Of a stretch of DNA of 46,930 nt, positions 30,276-40,355 are shown piece after piece (position 1 is the stretch's first letter; each line of letters begins with the position of its first letter). The stretch is from Prevotellaceae bacterium (GTDB lineage: Bacteria; Bacteroidota; Bacteroidia; Bacteroidales; Bacteroidaceae). The notes under the pieces are model-generated. The model had not been told where the DNA came from and did no database searches. It worked only from the letters and a program-made list of their open reading frames with translations. The stretch lies in NCBI GenBank assembly GCA_022763905.1, contig JALERS010000035.1:1-46930 (forward strand). Reading direction: 5' to 3'. Made by a program: the position numbers and the translations under genes.

Positions 30276-31502
30276 ATGTCTGGCAAAACCGCCCATCCAT
30301 TTGCACGGCCTTTCTACATGATGGCCAAACCCGCTGGCTCCGCTTGCAACCTAGCCTGCTCCTACTGCTATTACCTGGAGAAGAAATATCTATATTCCCA
30401 GGCTAACAGCTACCTTATGGATGACGAACTGCTAGAAAAATTTATCAGTGAATACATGGAGAGCGTAACAGGACCAGAAGTACTATTCACTTGGCACGGA
30501 GGTGAAGCCCTCCTCAGAAAGCCATCCTTCTACCAAAAAGCCATTCAACTGCAAGCAAAATATGCCAGAGGCAGACAGGTAGACAACTGTATACAGACCA
30601 ATGGTACACTACTGACTCCTGAATGGTGCACCTTTTTTCAACAGAACAACTGGTTGGTAGGTATATCTCTCGATGGACCCGAAGAATTCCATGATGCCTA
30701 CCGAATTACCGTACAGGGCAAAGGGTCCTGGAAAAAAGTAATGGAGGGCGTCAATCTACTCAACAGATATGGCGTAGAATGGAACGCATTGGCAACTGTC
30801 AATCGGCTGAATGGTTCTGCCCCCTTGGAATTCTATAGGTTTTTCAAGCATATCGGATGCCGATTCCTGCAGTTCACTCCTGTCGTAGAACGTCTTACCA
30901 GCCACCTGGATGGCAGAACACTAGCTACAGCTAACGAACAGGCACCCTTGGCAGACTTTTCCGTAACCCCTGAACAATGGGGAGATTTCACCTGCCGTAT
31001 TTTTGACGAATGGGTCAGAAACGATGTGGGTAGTATCTTTGTCCAACTATTTGATAGTACTTTGGCTAACTGGGCAGGATATCCTCCTGGTAACTGCGCC
31101 CTGTCAAACCAATGCGGACATGCAGGTGTCATAGAATGGAATGGTGATGTATATAGTTGCGACCATTTCGTTTTCCCACAATATCGATTGGGCAATATCA
31201 AAACCCAAACCCTGGTGGAAATGATGTACAGCCCAAGGCAGAAGATTTTTGGACAACAGAAAGTACAAGGACTTCCCAAACAATGTCGCCAATGTACCTG
31301 GCTCTTTGCCTGTCATGGCGAATGTCCCAAGAATCGTTTCTGCAAGGACCGATATGAACAACCAGGACTCAACTACTTGTGCAACGGCTACAGGCATTTC
31401 TTTTCACACGTCGCCCCATACATGGACTTCATGAAGAGACAACTACAAGCAGGACTTCCGCCAGCGTCCATCATGGAATGGTTAGAATGCAACGAGCATT
31501 GA
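30276..31502 (+). CDS. Anaerobic sulfatase-maturating enzyme (radical SAM/SPASM); start placed at ATG 30276 rather than 30240
   Basis: CNLACSYCYYLEKK radical-SAM motif; TWHGGEALL; SPASM cysteines CGHAGVIEWNGDVYSCDHFV and CRQCTWLFACHGECPKNRF. Confidence 0.93.
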   Translation: MSGKTAHPFARPFYMMAKPAGSACNLACSYCYYLEKKYLYSQANSYLMDDELLEKFISEYMESVTGPEVLFTWHGGEALLRKPSFYQKAIQLQAKYARGRQVDNCIQTNGTLLTPEWCTFFQQNNWLVGISLDGPEEFHDAYRITVQGKGSWKKVMEGVNLLNRYGVEWNALATVNRLNGSAPLEFYRFFKHIGCRFLQFTPVVERLTSHLDGRTLATANEQAPLADFSVTPEQWGDFTCRIFDEWVRNDVGSIFVQLFDSTLANWAGYPPGNCALSNQCGHAGVIEWNGDVYSCDHFVFPQYRLGNIKTQTLVEMMYSPRQKIFGQQKVQGLPKQCRQCTWLFACHGECPKNRFCKDRYEQPGLNYLCNGYRHFFSHVAPYMDFMKRQLQAGLPPASIMEWLECNEH

Positions 31503-31555
31503 AAAACCCTCTTCTTTCCCTTGAGGAAAACAACCTGTACATGAGGAAAAATCCT

Positions 31556-31563
31556 TATCTTTG
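31556..31563 (+). promoter_or_regulatory. Candidate -7 box TATCTTTG for purL
   Basis: TAnnTTTG match 39 nt upstream of the purL ATG; no clear -33 TTTG. Confidence 0.45.
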
Positions 31564-31601
31564 CATTCAGGAAACCAATTGCCAATTCTAAAACCAATCA
31601 C

Positions 31602-34600
31602 ATGACTATTCAGTTCTTTAGGAATGCATCAGGAAGTATCCTCGCCGTAGGTACAGACCACCAATTGTCAGAAGAAGAAAACAAAACACTATGTTGGCTT
31701 TTCAGTGGTGCCACCCTTTCGGAAGACGCTTCCATAAAAGGATATTTCATCGGTCCACGTCGGGAAATGATAAGTCCTTGGAGCACGAATGCCGTTGAGA
31801 TTACTCAGAACATGGGTCTCAAAGGCATTCTTCGTATAGAGGAGTATTTTCCCGTCGACAATAAAGACGCCGACCATGACCCCATGCTCCAACGCATGTA
31901 CGAAGGCCTTGACCAAAACATCTTCACTGTGGACATCACCCCAGAACCCATCAAGTACATTGACAATCTGGAAGAATACAACGAGCAGGCAGGTCTTGCC
32001 CTCTCGCCTGAAGAAATAGCTTATCTCCACCAGACAGCATCCCAATTACAGCGTCCCCTCACTGACTCGGAAATTTTCGGCTTCGCTCAAATCAATTCCG
32101 AGCACTGCCGCCATAAAATATTCGGTGGAGTATTTGTCATTGACGGCAAAGAGATGGAAAGCAGTCTGTTCTCCATGATTAAAAAGACCACTCAGGAGAA
32201 TCCCAATAATATCCTTTCCGCCTACAAGGACAACGTGGCATTTGCCCAAGGTCCCATTGTAGAGCAGTTTGCCCCCAAAGACCAAAGCACAAGCGACTAT
32301 TTTGTAATCAAAGATATAGAAAGTGTCATCTCCCTTAAGGCTGAAACTCACAATTTCCCCACTACTGTAGAACCCTTCAATGGTGCCGCTACCGGTACAG
32401 GAGGTGAGATACGTGACCGTATGGGAGGAGGTGTAGGATCCTGGCCCATAGCAGGAACAGCTGTCTACATGACAGCCTACCCGCGCAAAGCCGATGGTAT
32501 GATGCCTTGGGAAAGTATCCTTCCTGTCAGGAAATGGTTATATCAGACTCCAGAACAGATTTTGGTAAAAGCCTCAAATGGTGCTTCCGACTTCGGCAAC
32601 AAATTCGGACAACCCCTGATTGCCGGTTCCTTACTCACCTTTGAACATGAAGAAGGCAATGAGCAATATGCTTATGACAAAGTCATCATGCTGGCAGGAG
32701 GTGTAGGCTATGGCACACATAGAGATTGTCTAAAAGGCACTCCGAAGAAAGGAAACAAGATTGTAGTTGTAGGAGGAGACAATTATCGTATCGGTTTGGG
32801 AGGAGGTTCCGTTTCCTCTGTTGATACCGGACGTTATTCCAATGGTATTGAACTCAACGCCATCCAGCGTGCCAACCCCGAAATGCAAAAAAGAGCCTAC
32901 AATCTGGTTCGTGCTCTCTGTGAAGAAGAAGTCAATCCCGTTGTCTCCATACATGACCATGGTTCTGCCGGACATGTTAACTGTCTGTCAGAGTTGGTAG
33001 AAGAATGTGGTGGAGAAATTGACATGACCCGACTGCCTATCGGAGACAAGACCCTGTCCAGCAAAGAGATTATTGCCAACGAAAGCCAGGAAAGAATGGG
33101 TCTGCTCATCGATGAACAACACATTGAACATGTTAGAAAAATCGCTGAACGCGAACGTGCTCCGCTGTATGTAGTAGGTGAAACGACTGGTGATGCCCAT
33201 TTCAGTTTCCGTCAAGGAGATGGTGTGAAACCTTTTGACCTGGATGTTGCCCAAATGTTTGGCCACTCTCCTGTCACCTACATGCACGATGAAACGGTCG
33301 TACGTCACTATCAAAATGTATCATATTCCCAAGAACTTCTAGACAACTATCTTGAAAGTGTGCTCCAGTTAGAAGCCGTTGCCTGCAAGGACTGGCTGAC
33401 TAATAAGGTAGACCGTTCGGTAACAGGCAAGGTAGCCCGTCAGCAATGTCAGGGAGAAATCCAGTTACCGCTGTCCGATTGTGGTGTAGTGGCCCTCGAC
33501 TACAGAGGAAGAAAAGGTATTGCTACAGCCATCGGTCATGCTCCCCAAGCAGGTCTTGCCTCTCCTGAAGCTGGCTCCGTACTTTCTGTAGCAGAGTCAC
33601 TGACCAACATCGTTTGGGCTCCCCTGACCAACGGCCTCAGCAGTGTCAGTCTTTCAGCCAACTGGATGTGGCCCTGCCGTAGCCAGAAAGGAGAAGATGC
33701 CCGTCTGTACACAGCTGTCAAGGCATTATCAGACTTCTGTTGTGCTCTGCATATCAATGTACCGACAGGAAAGGATTCCCTTTCTATGAGCCAGCAATAT
33801 CCCGACGGACGGAAAATCATAGCCCCGGGAACAGTTATTGTCTCCAGCGGTGGTGAAGTGAGTGATATACGAAAAACCGTGAGCCCAGTACTTGTCAATG
33901 ACAAGGACAGCTCTATCTATCATATCGACTTCAGTTTTGACTCTCTGAAACTGGGAGGTTCTGCCTTTGCTCAGTCACAAGGCAAGATTGGCAGTGATGT
34001 CCCCACCGTCATGAATCCGGAATATTTTGCTGATGCATTCAATGCCATACAGGAAATGGTCGATGGAGGAATTATCCTAGCAGGCCACGACATATCTGCC
34101 GGAGGCCTTATCACTACCCTTTTGGAAATGACTTTTGCCAATGTATCGGGAGGAATGCAGATTGACCTAAAGAATTTCCAGGAAGATGATATGGTCAAAC
34201 TGTTGTTTGCTGAAAATCCTGGAGTGGTCATCCAAGTGGCCGACAAGGATAGGAAGTCCTTTGAAACCATCATGGACAAGGCAGGAGTGGCTTTTGTAAA
34301 AATAGGTTGTCCCACACCTGAGACAAGAACAATTGTCATCACCAAAGATTCTTTCTCCCATACACTGGACATCCAGACGCTCAGGGACATCTGGTATCGT
34401 ACATCTTATCTCTTGGAACGCAGACAAACAGCCAATGGCTGTGCTGAAAAGCGACGTGACAACTATGCCCAGCAGCCGTTGGTCATGAAATTTCCAAAAG
34501 ATTTTACAGGCAAGATGTCCCAATATGCTATCAGTCCGGAACGACGTCAACCTACTGGTATCAAGGCTGCCATCATCAGAGAAAAAGGAACCAACGGTGA

Positions 34601-35300
34601 ACGCGAGATGGCCTATTCTCTCTATTTGGCAGGCTTTGACGTGAAGGATGTCATGATGACCGACCTCATCAGTGGAAGAGAAACACTGGATGATATTCGG
34701 ATGATTGTCTTCTGTGGAGGTTTCTCCAATTCAGATGTATTGGGCTCTGCTAAAGGATGGGCAGGCGCATTTCTGTTCAATCCCAAAGCCAAAGAAGCTC
34801 TTGACAAGTTCTATGCACGTCCTGACACATTGTCTCTAGGTATTTGCAATGGTTGCCAACTAATGGTAGAACTGGGACTAGTAGGTGAAGGAAATGCCCG
34901 CATGCTCCATAATGACAGCCATAAATTCGAAAGCGAATTCGTCACGGTCAACATCCCACAGAACAACAGTGTCATGTTCGGGTCTCTCAGTGGCACCCAA
35001 CTCGGCATCTGGGTAGCTCACGGTGAAGGCAAATTCCATCTGCCCAAGGGAGAAAATGCATATCCTATTGTTGCTCATTACAACTATGCAGAATACCCAG
35101 CCAATCCCAACGGCTCCGATTTCAATACTGCAGCCATCTGCAGTGCAGATGGTCGCCATCTAGCCATGATGCCTCATTTGGAAAGAGCCATTTTCCCATG
35201 GCAGAACGCATGGTATCCCAGAGAGCACCGCATGGATGAGGTGACTCCTTGGATAGAAGCATTCGTCAATGCCAGAAAATGGATAGAGCAGCATAGTTGA
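31602..35300 (+). CDS. purL: Phosphoribosylformylglycinamidine synthase (large single-chain PurL)
   Basis: 1232 aa; QINSEHCRHKIFGG, LKAETHNFPTTVEPFNGAATGTGGEIRD, C-terminal glutaminase GICNGCQLM and final catalytic His/Glu region. Confidence 0.97.
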   Translation: MTIQFFRNASGSILAVGTDHQLSEEENKTLCWLFSGATLSEDASIKGYFIGPRREMISPWSTNAVEITQNMGLKGILRIEEYFPVDNKDADHDPMLQRMYEGLDQNIFTVDITPEPIKYIDNLEEYNEQAGLALSPEEIAYLHQTASQLQRPLTDSEIFGFAQINSEHCRHKIFGGVFVIDGKEMESSLFSMIKKTTQENPNNILSAYKDNVAFAQGPIVEQFAPKDQSTSDYFVIKDIESVISLKAETHNFPTTVEPFNGAATGTGGEIRDRMGGGVGSWPIAGTAVYMTAYPRKADGMMPWESILPVRKWLYQTPEQILVKASNGASDFGNKFGQPLIAGSLLTFEHEEGNEQYAYDKVIMLAGGVGYGTHRDCLKGTPKKGNKIVVVGGDNYRIGLGGGSVSSVDTGRYSNGIELNAIQRANPEMQKRAYNLVRALCEEEVNPVVSIHDHGSAGHVNCLSELVEECGGEIDMTRLPIGDKTLSSKEIIANESQERMGLLIDEQHIEHVRKIAERERAPLYVVGETTGDAHFSFRQGDGVKPFDLDVAQMFGHSPVTYMHDETVVRHYQNVSYSQELLDNYLESVLQLEAVACKDWLTNKVDRSVTGKVARQQCQGEIQLPLSDCGVVALDYRGRKGIATAIGHAPQAGLASPEAGSVLSVAESLTNIVWAPLTNGLSSVSLSANWMWPCRSQKGEDARLYTAVKALSDFCCALHINVPTGKDSLSMSQQYPDGRKIIAPGTVIVSSGGEVSDIRKTVSPVLVNDKDSSIYHIDFSFDSLKLGGSAFAQSQGKIGSDVPTVMNPEYFADAFNAIQEMVDGGIILAGHDISAGGLITTLLEMTFANVSGGMQIDLKNFQEDDMVKLLFAENPGVVIQVADKDRKSFETIMDKAGVAFVKIGCPTPETRTIVITKDSFSHTLDIQTLRDIWYRTSYLLERRQTANGCAEKRRDNYAQQPLVMKFPKDFTGKMSQYAISPERRQPTGIKAAIIREKGTNGEREMAYSLYLAGFDVKDVMMTDLISGRETLDDIRMIVFCGGFSNSDVLGSAKGWAGAFLFNPKAKEALDKFYARPDTLSLGICNGCQLMVELGLVGEGNARMLHNDSHKFESEFVTVNIPQNNSVMFGSLSGTQLGIWVAHGEGKFHLPKGENAYPIVAHYNYAEYPANPNGSDFNTAAICSADGRHLAMMPHLERAIFPWQNAWYPREHRMDEVTPWIEAFVNARKWIEQHS

Positions 35301-35350
35301 TTCCTACTGGATAATCTTTCATTACTTATCGCATATTGATTCTAGCCAGT

Positions 35351-35388
35351 TCCGGTTTTGCCTCTATTGTACTTAAGGCAAAACCGGA
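35351..35388. other. Perfect 13-bp inverted repeat downstream of purL (hairpin without obvious U-tract)
   Basis: TCCGGTTTTGCCT (35351-35363) and AGGCAAAACCGGA (35376-35388) with a 12-nt loop. Confidence 0.7.
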
Positions 35389-35513
35389 CTGATGTATTCA
35401 GATTAATACCATTTTCCTTGCTTTTTCAAATAAAAAACAAGAAATTTGCAACCGATATATCTTCCGATATCTTCAGCAAAATCCAAACTGTATGAATTTT
35501 ACACCCTAAGGCC

Positions 35514-37103
35514 ATGACTGAATATTTCAAACATTACACCTTCATTTCCTGCATATGTGCCATAACATCCCTGCCTGTCCAATCAGTTACACCTCCCACG
35601 ATGGGTTGGAGCTCATGGAATACATTTGCCCTCAACATCAACGAGCAAGTCATCAAGGAGCAAGCCGATGCCATGGTCAAGACAGGATTATCGGATGTCG
35701 GTTACAAATATGTCAACATTGATGACGGCTATTGGGACGGCAGAGGGGAAGATGGCAGATTACGTCTTAACCGCCGACTGTTTCCCAAAGGCATGCGCCA
35801 TCTTACTGACTACATCCACTCCTTAGGTTTGAAAGCAGGTATCTATTCAGATGCAGGCGACAATACTTGCGGCTCCAATGGAGGTAAAAATGCATGGGGG
35901 AAAGGTGTAGGATTTGCTGGCCACGACCAGGAAGACTGTAACCTCTATTTCAATGAATGGAATTTTGATTTCATTAAAGTAGACTATTGTGGTGGAATGC
36001 ATCTGAAGTTGGATGTCCAGAAACGTTATACAGAAATAGCCAATGCCATCCGTGCCACCCGTCGACCTGACGCTCAGTATAATTTGTGCCGTTGGGCATT
36101 TCCAGGTACATGGGCCAGCGGTATCAGCAATTCATGGCGTACTACTGGAGATATCTATTGTGACTGGAAATCGGTAAAGGATATCATCCTTCGGAACAGG
36201 TATCTGTCTGCCTATGCAGGCGGTGGCAGCTATAATGATATGGATATGTTGGAGATAGGCCGCACCTTGAGTCATGACGAAGAAATTACCCATATGGTCA
36301 TGTGGTGCCAATTGAGCAGTCCCCTTCTTATCGGCTGCGACCTTACAAAAATCTCAGATTTTTCCCTCAATCTGTTAATGAACAAGGAACTTATTGCTGT
36401 CAATCAAGATGTACTTGGACTATCAGCCCCCATCGTTCAAAAAGAGGGAGAGGTCTATGTTTATGCCAAAGACCTCAAGACTATCAATGGTCCACTACGC
36501 TCCGTTGCTGTCTGTAATCTGTCCGACCAAACTCAAAGAATCTCCGTTTCATTGGCTTCCGTAGGATATGAAGGAAGTGTCAAGGTACGTGATGCAGTGG
36601 CAAGAAAAGACCTGCCTACTGCTACAGGTTCCTTGCAGTTAGAAATCCCTGCCCATGGAAGTCGTATGCTTATACTCAACGGAACCCAACGCAAAGAGCG
36701 CAACAGTTATGAAGCCGAAGAAGCCTGGCTCAAGGATTATAATGCCATAGGGAAACCTGGACCTACCTATGTAGATAGCCCCGCCACCTCCATGGGAGCA
36801 TACGTCGGTTTTATAGGCAACAAGCAGTCCAACTATCTACAATGGAACAATGTGTATAGCCAGCAAGGTGGAAAATACAAAATGATAATCCACTACCTTT
36901 CTGCCGAAGACCGTTCCATCAGAGTGGCTGTCAATGGTATTTTTGTCAACGAAATGACCCACCTCAATAGTGGCAGTTGGCATAATCAGACCTCTTCATG
37001 TTCATTGGAAATCCAACTGGAAAAAGGGATTAACACCATCAAACTGTCAAATCCAGCCGAATGGATGCCCAATATAGACCGAATGGAACTGGTAAAAATC
37101 TGA
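35514..37103 (+). CDS. Alpha-galactosidase, GH27, with C-terminal CBM6/CBM35-like domain, secreted
   Basis: MGWSSWNTF, VNIDDGYWDGR, FIKVDYCGG (nucleophile region), YNDMDMLEIG (acid/base region); C-terminal YEAEEAWLKDYN...NTIKLSNPAEWMPNIDRMELVKI. Confidence 0.94.
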   Translation: MTEYFKHYTFISCICAITSLPVQSVTPPTMGWSSWNTFALNINEQVIKEQADAMVKTGLSDVGYKYVNIDDGYWDGRGEDGRLRLNRRLFPKGMRHLTDYIHSLGLKAGIYSDAGDNTCGSNGGKNAWGKGVGFAGHDQEDCNLYFNEWNFDFIKVDYCGGMHLKLDVQKRYTEIANAIRATRRPDAQYNLCRWAFPGTWASGISNSWRTTGDIYCDWKSVKDIILRNRYLSAYAGGGSYNDMDMLEIGRTLSHDEEITHMVMWCQLSSPLLIGCDLTKISDFSLNLLMNKELIAVNQDVLGLSAPIVQKEGEVYVYAKDLKTINGPLRSVAVCNLSDQTQRISVSLASVGYEGSVKVRDAVARKDLPTATGSLQLEIPAHGSRMLILNGTQRKERNSYEAEEAWLKDYNAIGKPGPTYVDSPATSMGAYVGFIGNKQSNYLQWNNVYSQQGGKYKMIIHYLSAEDRSIRVAVNGIFVNEMTHLNSGSWHNQTSSCSLEIQLEKGINTIKLSNPAEWMPNIDRMELVKI

Positions 37104-37747
37104 TGTCTTCTGTTACGATGCCTCCTTCTATTATTATTCCTAGTTGTTATTTGGCTCCCATCTGCTATTACAGTCTGATGATGAACTGCCCAGAAGTCCA
37201 TATAGAGAAATGGGAATATTACATCAAACAGACTTACCGCAACCGGTGTTCTATTGGCACCGAGAGTGGAATCATGCACTTGACTGTTCCTGTAACGAAA
37301 GCCCTTCCCCAGACTCCTGTCAAGGATATCCGTATCAGTGACCATGGCAATTGGCGACACCTTCATTGGCAAGCTCTCTGTACAGCCTATGAAAGAAGTC
37401 CTTATTTTGAATATTATGCGGATGACCTCTATCCCTTCTACCACAAACGCTATGAATTCTTGCTGGACTTTAATGAAGATTTGCGAGAAACTATTTGCGC
37501 TCTACTGGACATACACCCTTCTGTTCATTATACTGATATCTATCAATCCTCACCAGAACACACAGACCTGAGAGCCAGTTTCCATCCGCATTCTCCATTG
37601 ACCTTGTCTTTCCCCCAACCTTATTATCAAGTATTCGCCGACAGGCATGGATTCCTGCCTAATCTAAGCATCATTGACTTGCTATTCAACATGGGGCCCG
37701 AATCGCGCCTAATATTAAGAAAAAACCATCTGCTACCTTTAGCCTAA
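37103..37747 (+). CDS. WbqC family protein (start placed at ATG 37103, overlapping the GH27 stop as TGATG)
   Basis: IIIPSCYLAPICYYSLM, EKWEYYIKQTYRNRCSI, HWQALCTAYERSPYFEYYADDLYPFY typical of WbqC. Confidence 0.87.
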   Translation: MSSVTMPPSIIIPSCYLAPICYYSLMMNCPEVHIEKWEYYIKQTYRNRCSIGTESGIMHLTVPVTKALPQTPVKDIRISDHGNWRHLHWQALCTAYERSPYFEYYADDLYPFYHKRYEFLLDFNEDLRETICALLDIHPSVHYTDIYQSSPEHTDLRASFHPHSPLTLSFPQPYYQVFADRHGFLPNLSIIDLLFNMGPESRLILRKNHLLPLA

Positions 37748-37870
37748 AAAACTATCTCAAAACAACTCAAGATGTAAGAATGTTCCCTGATCCGAACCTT
37801 CATCATCCCCTAATAACCAGATATTAAAGAACGAATACTTTCATTCCACAATCTTCTACACGAAAAACAT

Positions 37871-38392
37871 ATGAGTGCACTCTCTATCCTATATCTGGTC
37901 CTTCCATTTCCTCTGGCTTTTCTCCTTCATGATATGGAAGAGATGATTGTTCAACATAAATGGATGATAACACACGCTACTTCCTTATTTCACCGATTTC
38001 CCCGCCTGCGCTCTCTGCTCAAGCATCTATTGCTCATGGACACCAAGTCCTTTGCTATTGCCGTAGCCGAAGAGTTCATCGTTATTGCAGGCATTACTGC
38101 ATATGTATGTATGCAAGGTCCCTATGCCCTATTCCTATGGACAGCCCTATTTATGGCCTTTTCCCTCCATCTGCTGATTCACTTCATTCAGGCTATACTA
38201 ATACGAGGATATATTCCCGGACTTGTCTCCTGCTTCCTTCTGCTACCATATGTCGTATATGGTGTATGGAGTATCAGTCTCGTCCTAAATGTTGGGACAT
38301 TGTTACTGTTATCTATTGTCGGCCTGCTGGTAGTAATGGCCCATCTGTGGTTCAGCCATTGGTTGGGACTTCGTCTCACAGGAAAGAAATAA
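37871..38392 (+). CDS. HXXEE domain-containing membrane protein
   Basis: FLLHDMEEM (HxxEE), AVAEEF, LHLLIHFIQ; four to five TM segments. Confidence 0.8.
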   Translation: MSALSILYLVLPFPLAFLLHDMEEMIVQHKWMITHATSLFHRFPRLRSLLKHLLLMDTKSFAIAVAEEFIVIAGITAYVCMQGPYALFLWTALFMAFSLHLLIHFIQAILIRGYIPGLVSCFLLLPYVVYGVWSISLVLNVGTLLLLSIVGLLVVMAHLWFSHWLGLRLTGKK

Positions 38393-38407
38393 CTTCAATC
38401 CCCATCT

Positions 38408-40354
38408 TCAGGCATAGGAATGCATGCCTCCCAGCAACCAGTTAACACCGAAAAAGGTGGCCAATACCATTATAAAAGCCAAAAGGAAAAACAATTGCAG
38501 TTGACGAGGATGAGAATCAAAATGGGTACGATAATGGAATGGCATCGCATATACCATCAGAGTAATCAATGCCCATACCTCCTTAGGATCCCAACTCCAA
38601 TATTTCCCCCATGAAATATTGGCCCATATGGCCCCTAGAAATATACCTGCCGCCAACAAACATAGTGCAGGGTAAAGCAATATCCTATTGAGCAGTATCC
38701 ACTTTTCTGCAGTCTTGGCCTTCTCCTCTATCCTTTCCATGATGAAATATCCCAAAGCGATGATACATGTAAGCAATAACAAGGCATAGGACAACATGAT
38801 GACTGCTACATGTATATATAATAATGGTGAATTGAGTATCGGGGGCAAGGAGGTAATCCGATGGTCCATCATCCCTGCTGCCAGCATTGTAAACCCTGTT
38901 GCCATAATGCCTAGACACAACAACAAGATATCTTTCCGATAAAAAACAGCAAGAATACACATCATGCAGACAGACAAGCATAACATGGTTTCATACCCAT
39001 TGGCCAAAGGTATTCGCCCACTTAAATAACCTCGCAGGCAATAACTGGTAAGCAACAGGAAGAATGATAACAGATAATATATTCTGATGACGGCCCATGT
39101 CTTTCTCTTAGAAACACCCTTGAAGACCACCCACAAGAAGAAGACGATTCCAAGGAAAATATGGTTCCAGGCAAATATCTTCAACTGACAATATGTATTA
39201 TAGAATATTTCCAGTGAGATACTCCATTCTTTCCTCTTCTCCATATGGGAAGCAGGTTCACTGAAGAACTCTCCAGATGTAAGTTGTCTGATCCATTCCA
39301 GTTTCTCACCCACATCTTGATTGACTGCATTGAATTTTAGATGACCTTTGGAGTCAAAAAAATCTGACAGAGACGCCCACTCCCCGTCAATTTCCAATGC
39401 TTTACGGGAAGAAGGGTCAGATATACGGATTATCTTCTCCTCTTTCCATTGATTGGGATGACGAATCCAGTCATCCACTACTTCTTCAGCACTCATTCCC
39501 TTATAAGAAGACTTACCTGAGACCTTCTGCAGAAAATCCCTAGCCATAGTATTATAAGGAGCTACTCTTCCATTATAAACAATCTGTCTTCGCCCCAAGG
39601 AGTCAGCAATAGAACCATCTTCTGCATAGCCCCATAATGGCCATGCGAGGAAGAGTCCTAATACTCCCAAGCGGTATCTATGCAACAAGTTGCGGAAATG
39701 TCCCCTCTTTTCTATCAGAAGGAAGACTGCCGACAAAGCCAATAAGGCATATCCTGCATAGGAAACAGGAGTGCCCCATGGATCATATCTTACGGCCAAG
39801 AGGGTACCATTTTTATCTTCATCAAACGAGTATTGGTAAAAGCGGTAACCTTTGAACTTTCCTATTCGATTCATGGCAATGGTATCTGTCCCAACAGTCA
39901 CCTCTCCTTCCCTATAATCAATATAACTGCAATAGTCGGAAGGGATATTCGAATCCGCATAATATTCCACTTCAAATCTGTACAACCGAAGACTCATCGG
40001 AAGTTGGAATTCCTGTCCATTTACTTGGTAACATATACGGGTCGGACAATTCTTCCTCAAATGGATGAATCCATCTCTTGAAGTAGCAAACGACAAACCG
40101 GCACCTGCTAATATAACTAGCAACGAGACATGCAACAGGACAGAAGACCTGCCCATCTTTCTACTCTTCCCAACTATCACTACGATGCCACCCAGTGCAA
40201 GAACAGACCATAGGGCGACAAACCACCAAGCGGAATAAATACATCCTACTGCTTCTTCATGGCCATATCTCCATTCGCATATGGTTCCTATACCCATAAC
40301 CCATATCAGAACCACATAGCATATCCCGACGAATGCCTTAGCCTTCTTTATCAT
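38408..40354 (-). CDS. Cytochrome c biogenesis protein, ResB-like N-terminus fused to CcsA
   Basis: C-terminal WANISWGKYWSWDPKEVWALITLMVYA (WWD-type CcsA motif); N-terminal TM plus periplasmic region resembling ResB. Confidence 0.88.
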   Translation of the reverse strand: MIKKAKAFVGICYVVLIWVMGIGTICEWRYGHEEAVGCIYSAWWFVALWSVLALGGIVVIVGKSRKMGRSSVLLHVSLLVILAGAGLSFATSRDGFIHLRKNCPTRICYQVNGQEFQLPMSLRLYRFEVEYYADSNIPSDYCSYIDYREGEVTVGTDTIAMNRIGKFKGYRFYQYSFDEDKNGTLLAVRYDPWGTPVSYAGYALLALSAVFLLIEKRGHFRNLLHRYRLGVLGLFLAWPLWGYAEDGSIADSLGRRQIVYNGRVAPYNTMARDFLQKVSGKSSYKGMSAEEVVDDWIRHPNQWKEEKIIRISDPSSRKALEIDGEWASLSDFFDSKGHLKFNAVNQDVGEKLEWIRQLTSGEFFSEPASHMEKRKEWSISLEIFYNTYCQLKIFAWNHIFLGIVFFLWVVFKGVSKRKTWAVIRIYYLLSFFLLLTSYCLRGYLSGRIPLANGYETMLCLSVCMMCILAVFYRKDILLLCLGIMATGFTMLAAGMMDHRITSLPPILNSPLLYIHVAVIMLSYALLLLTCIIALGYFIMERIEEKAKTAEKWILLNRILLYPALCLLAAGIFLGAIWANISWGKYWSWDPKEVWALITLMVYAMPFHYRTHFDSHPRQLQLFFLLAFIMVLATFFGVNWLLGGMHSYA

Positions 40355-40355
40355 A

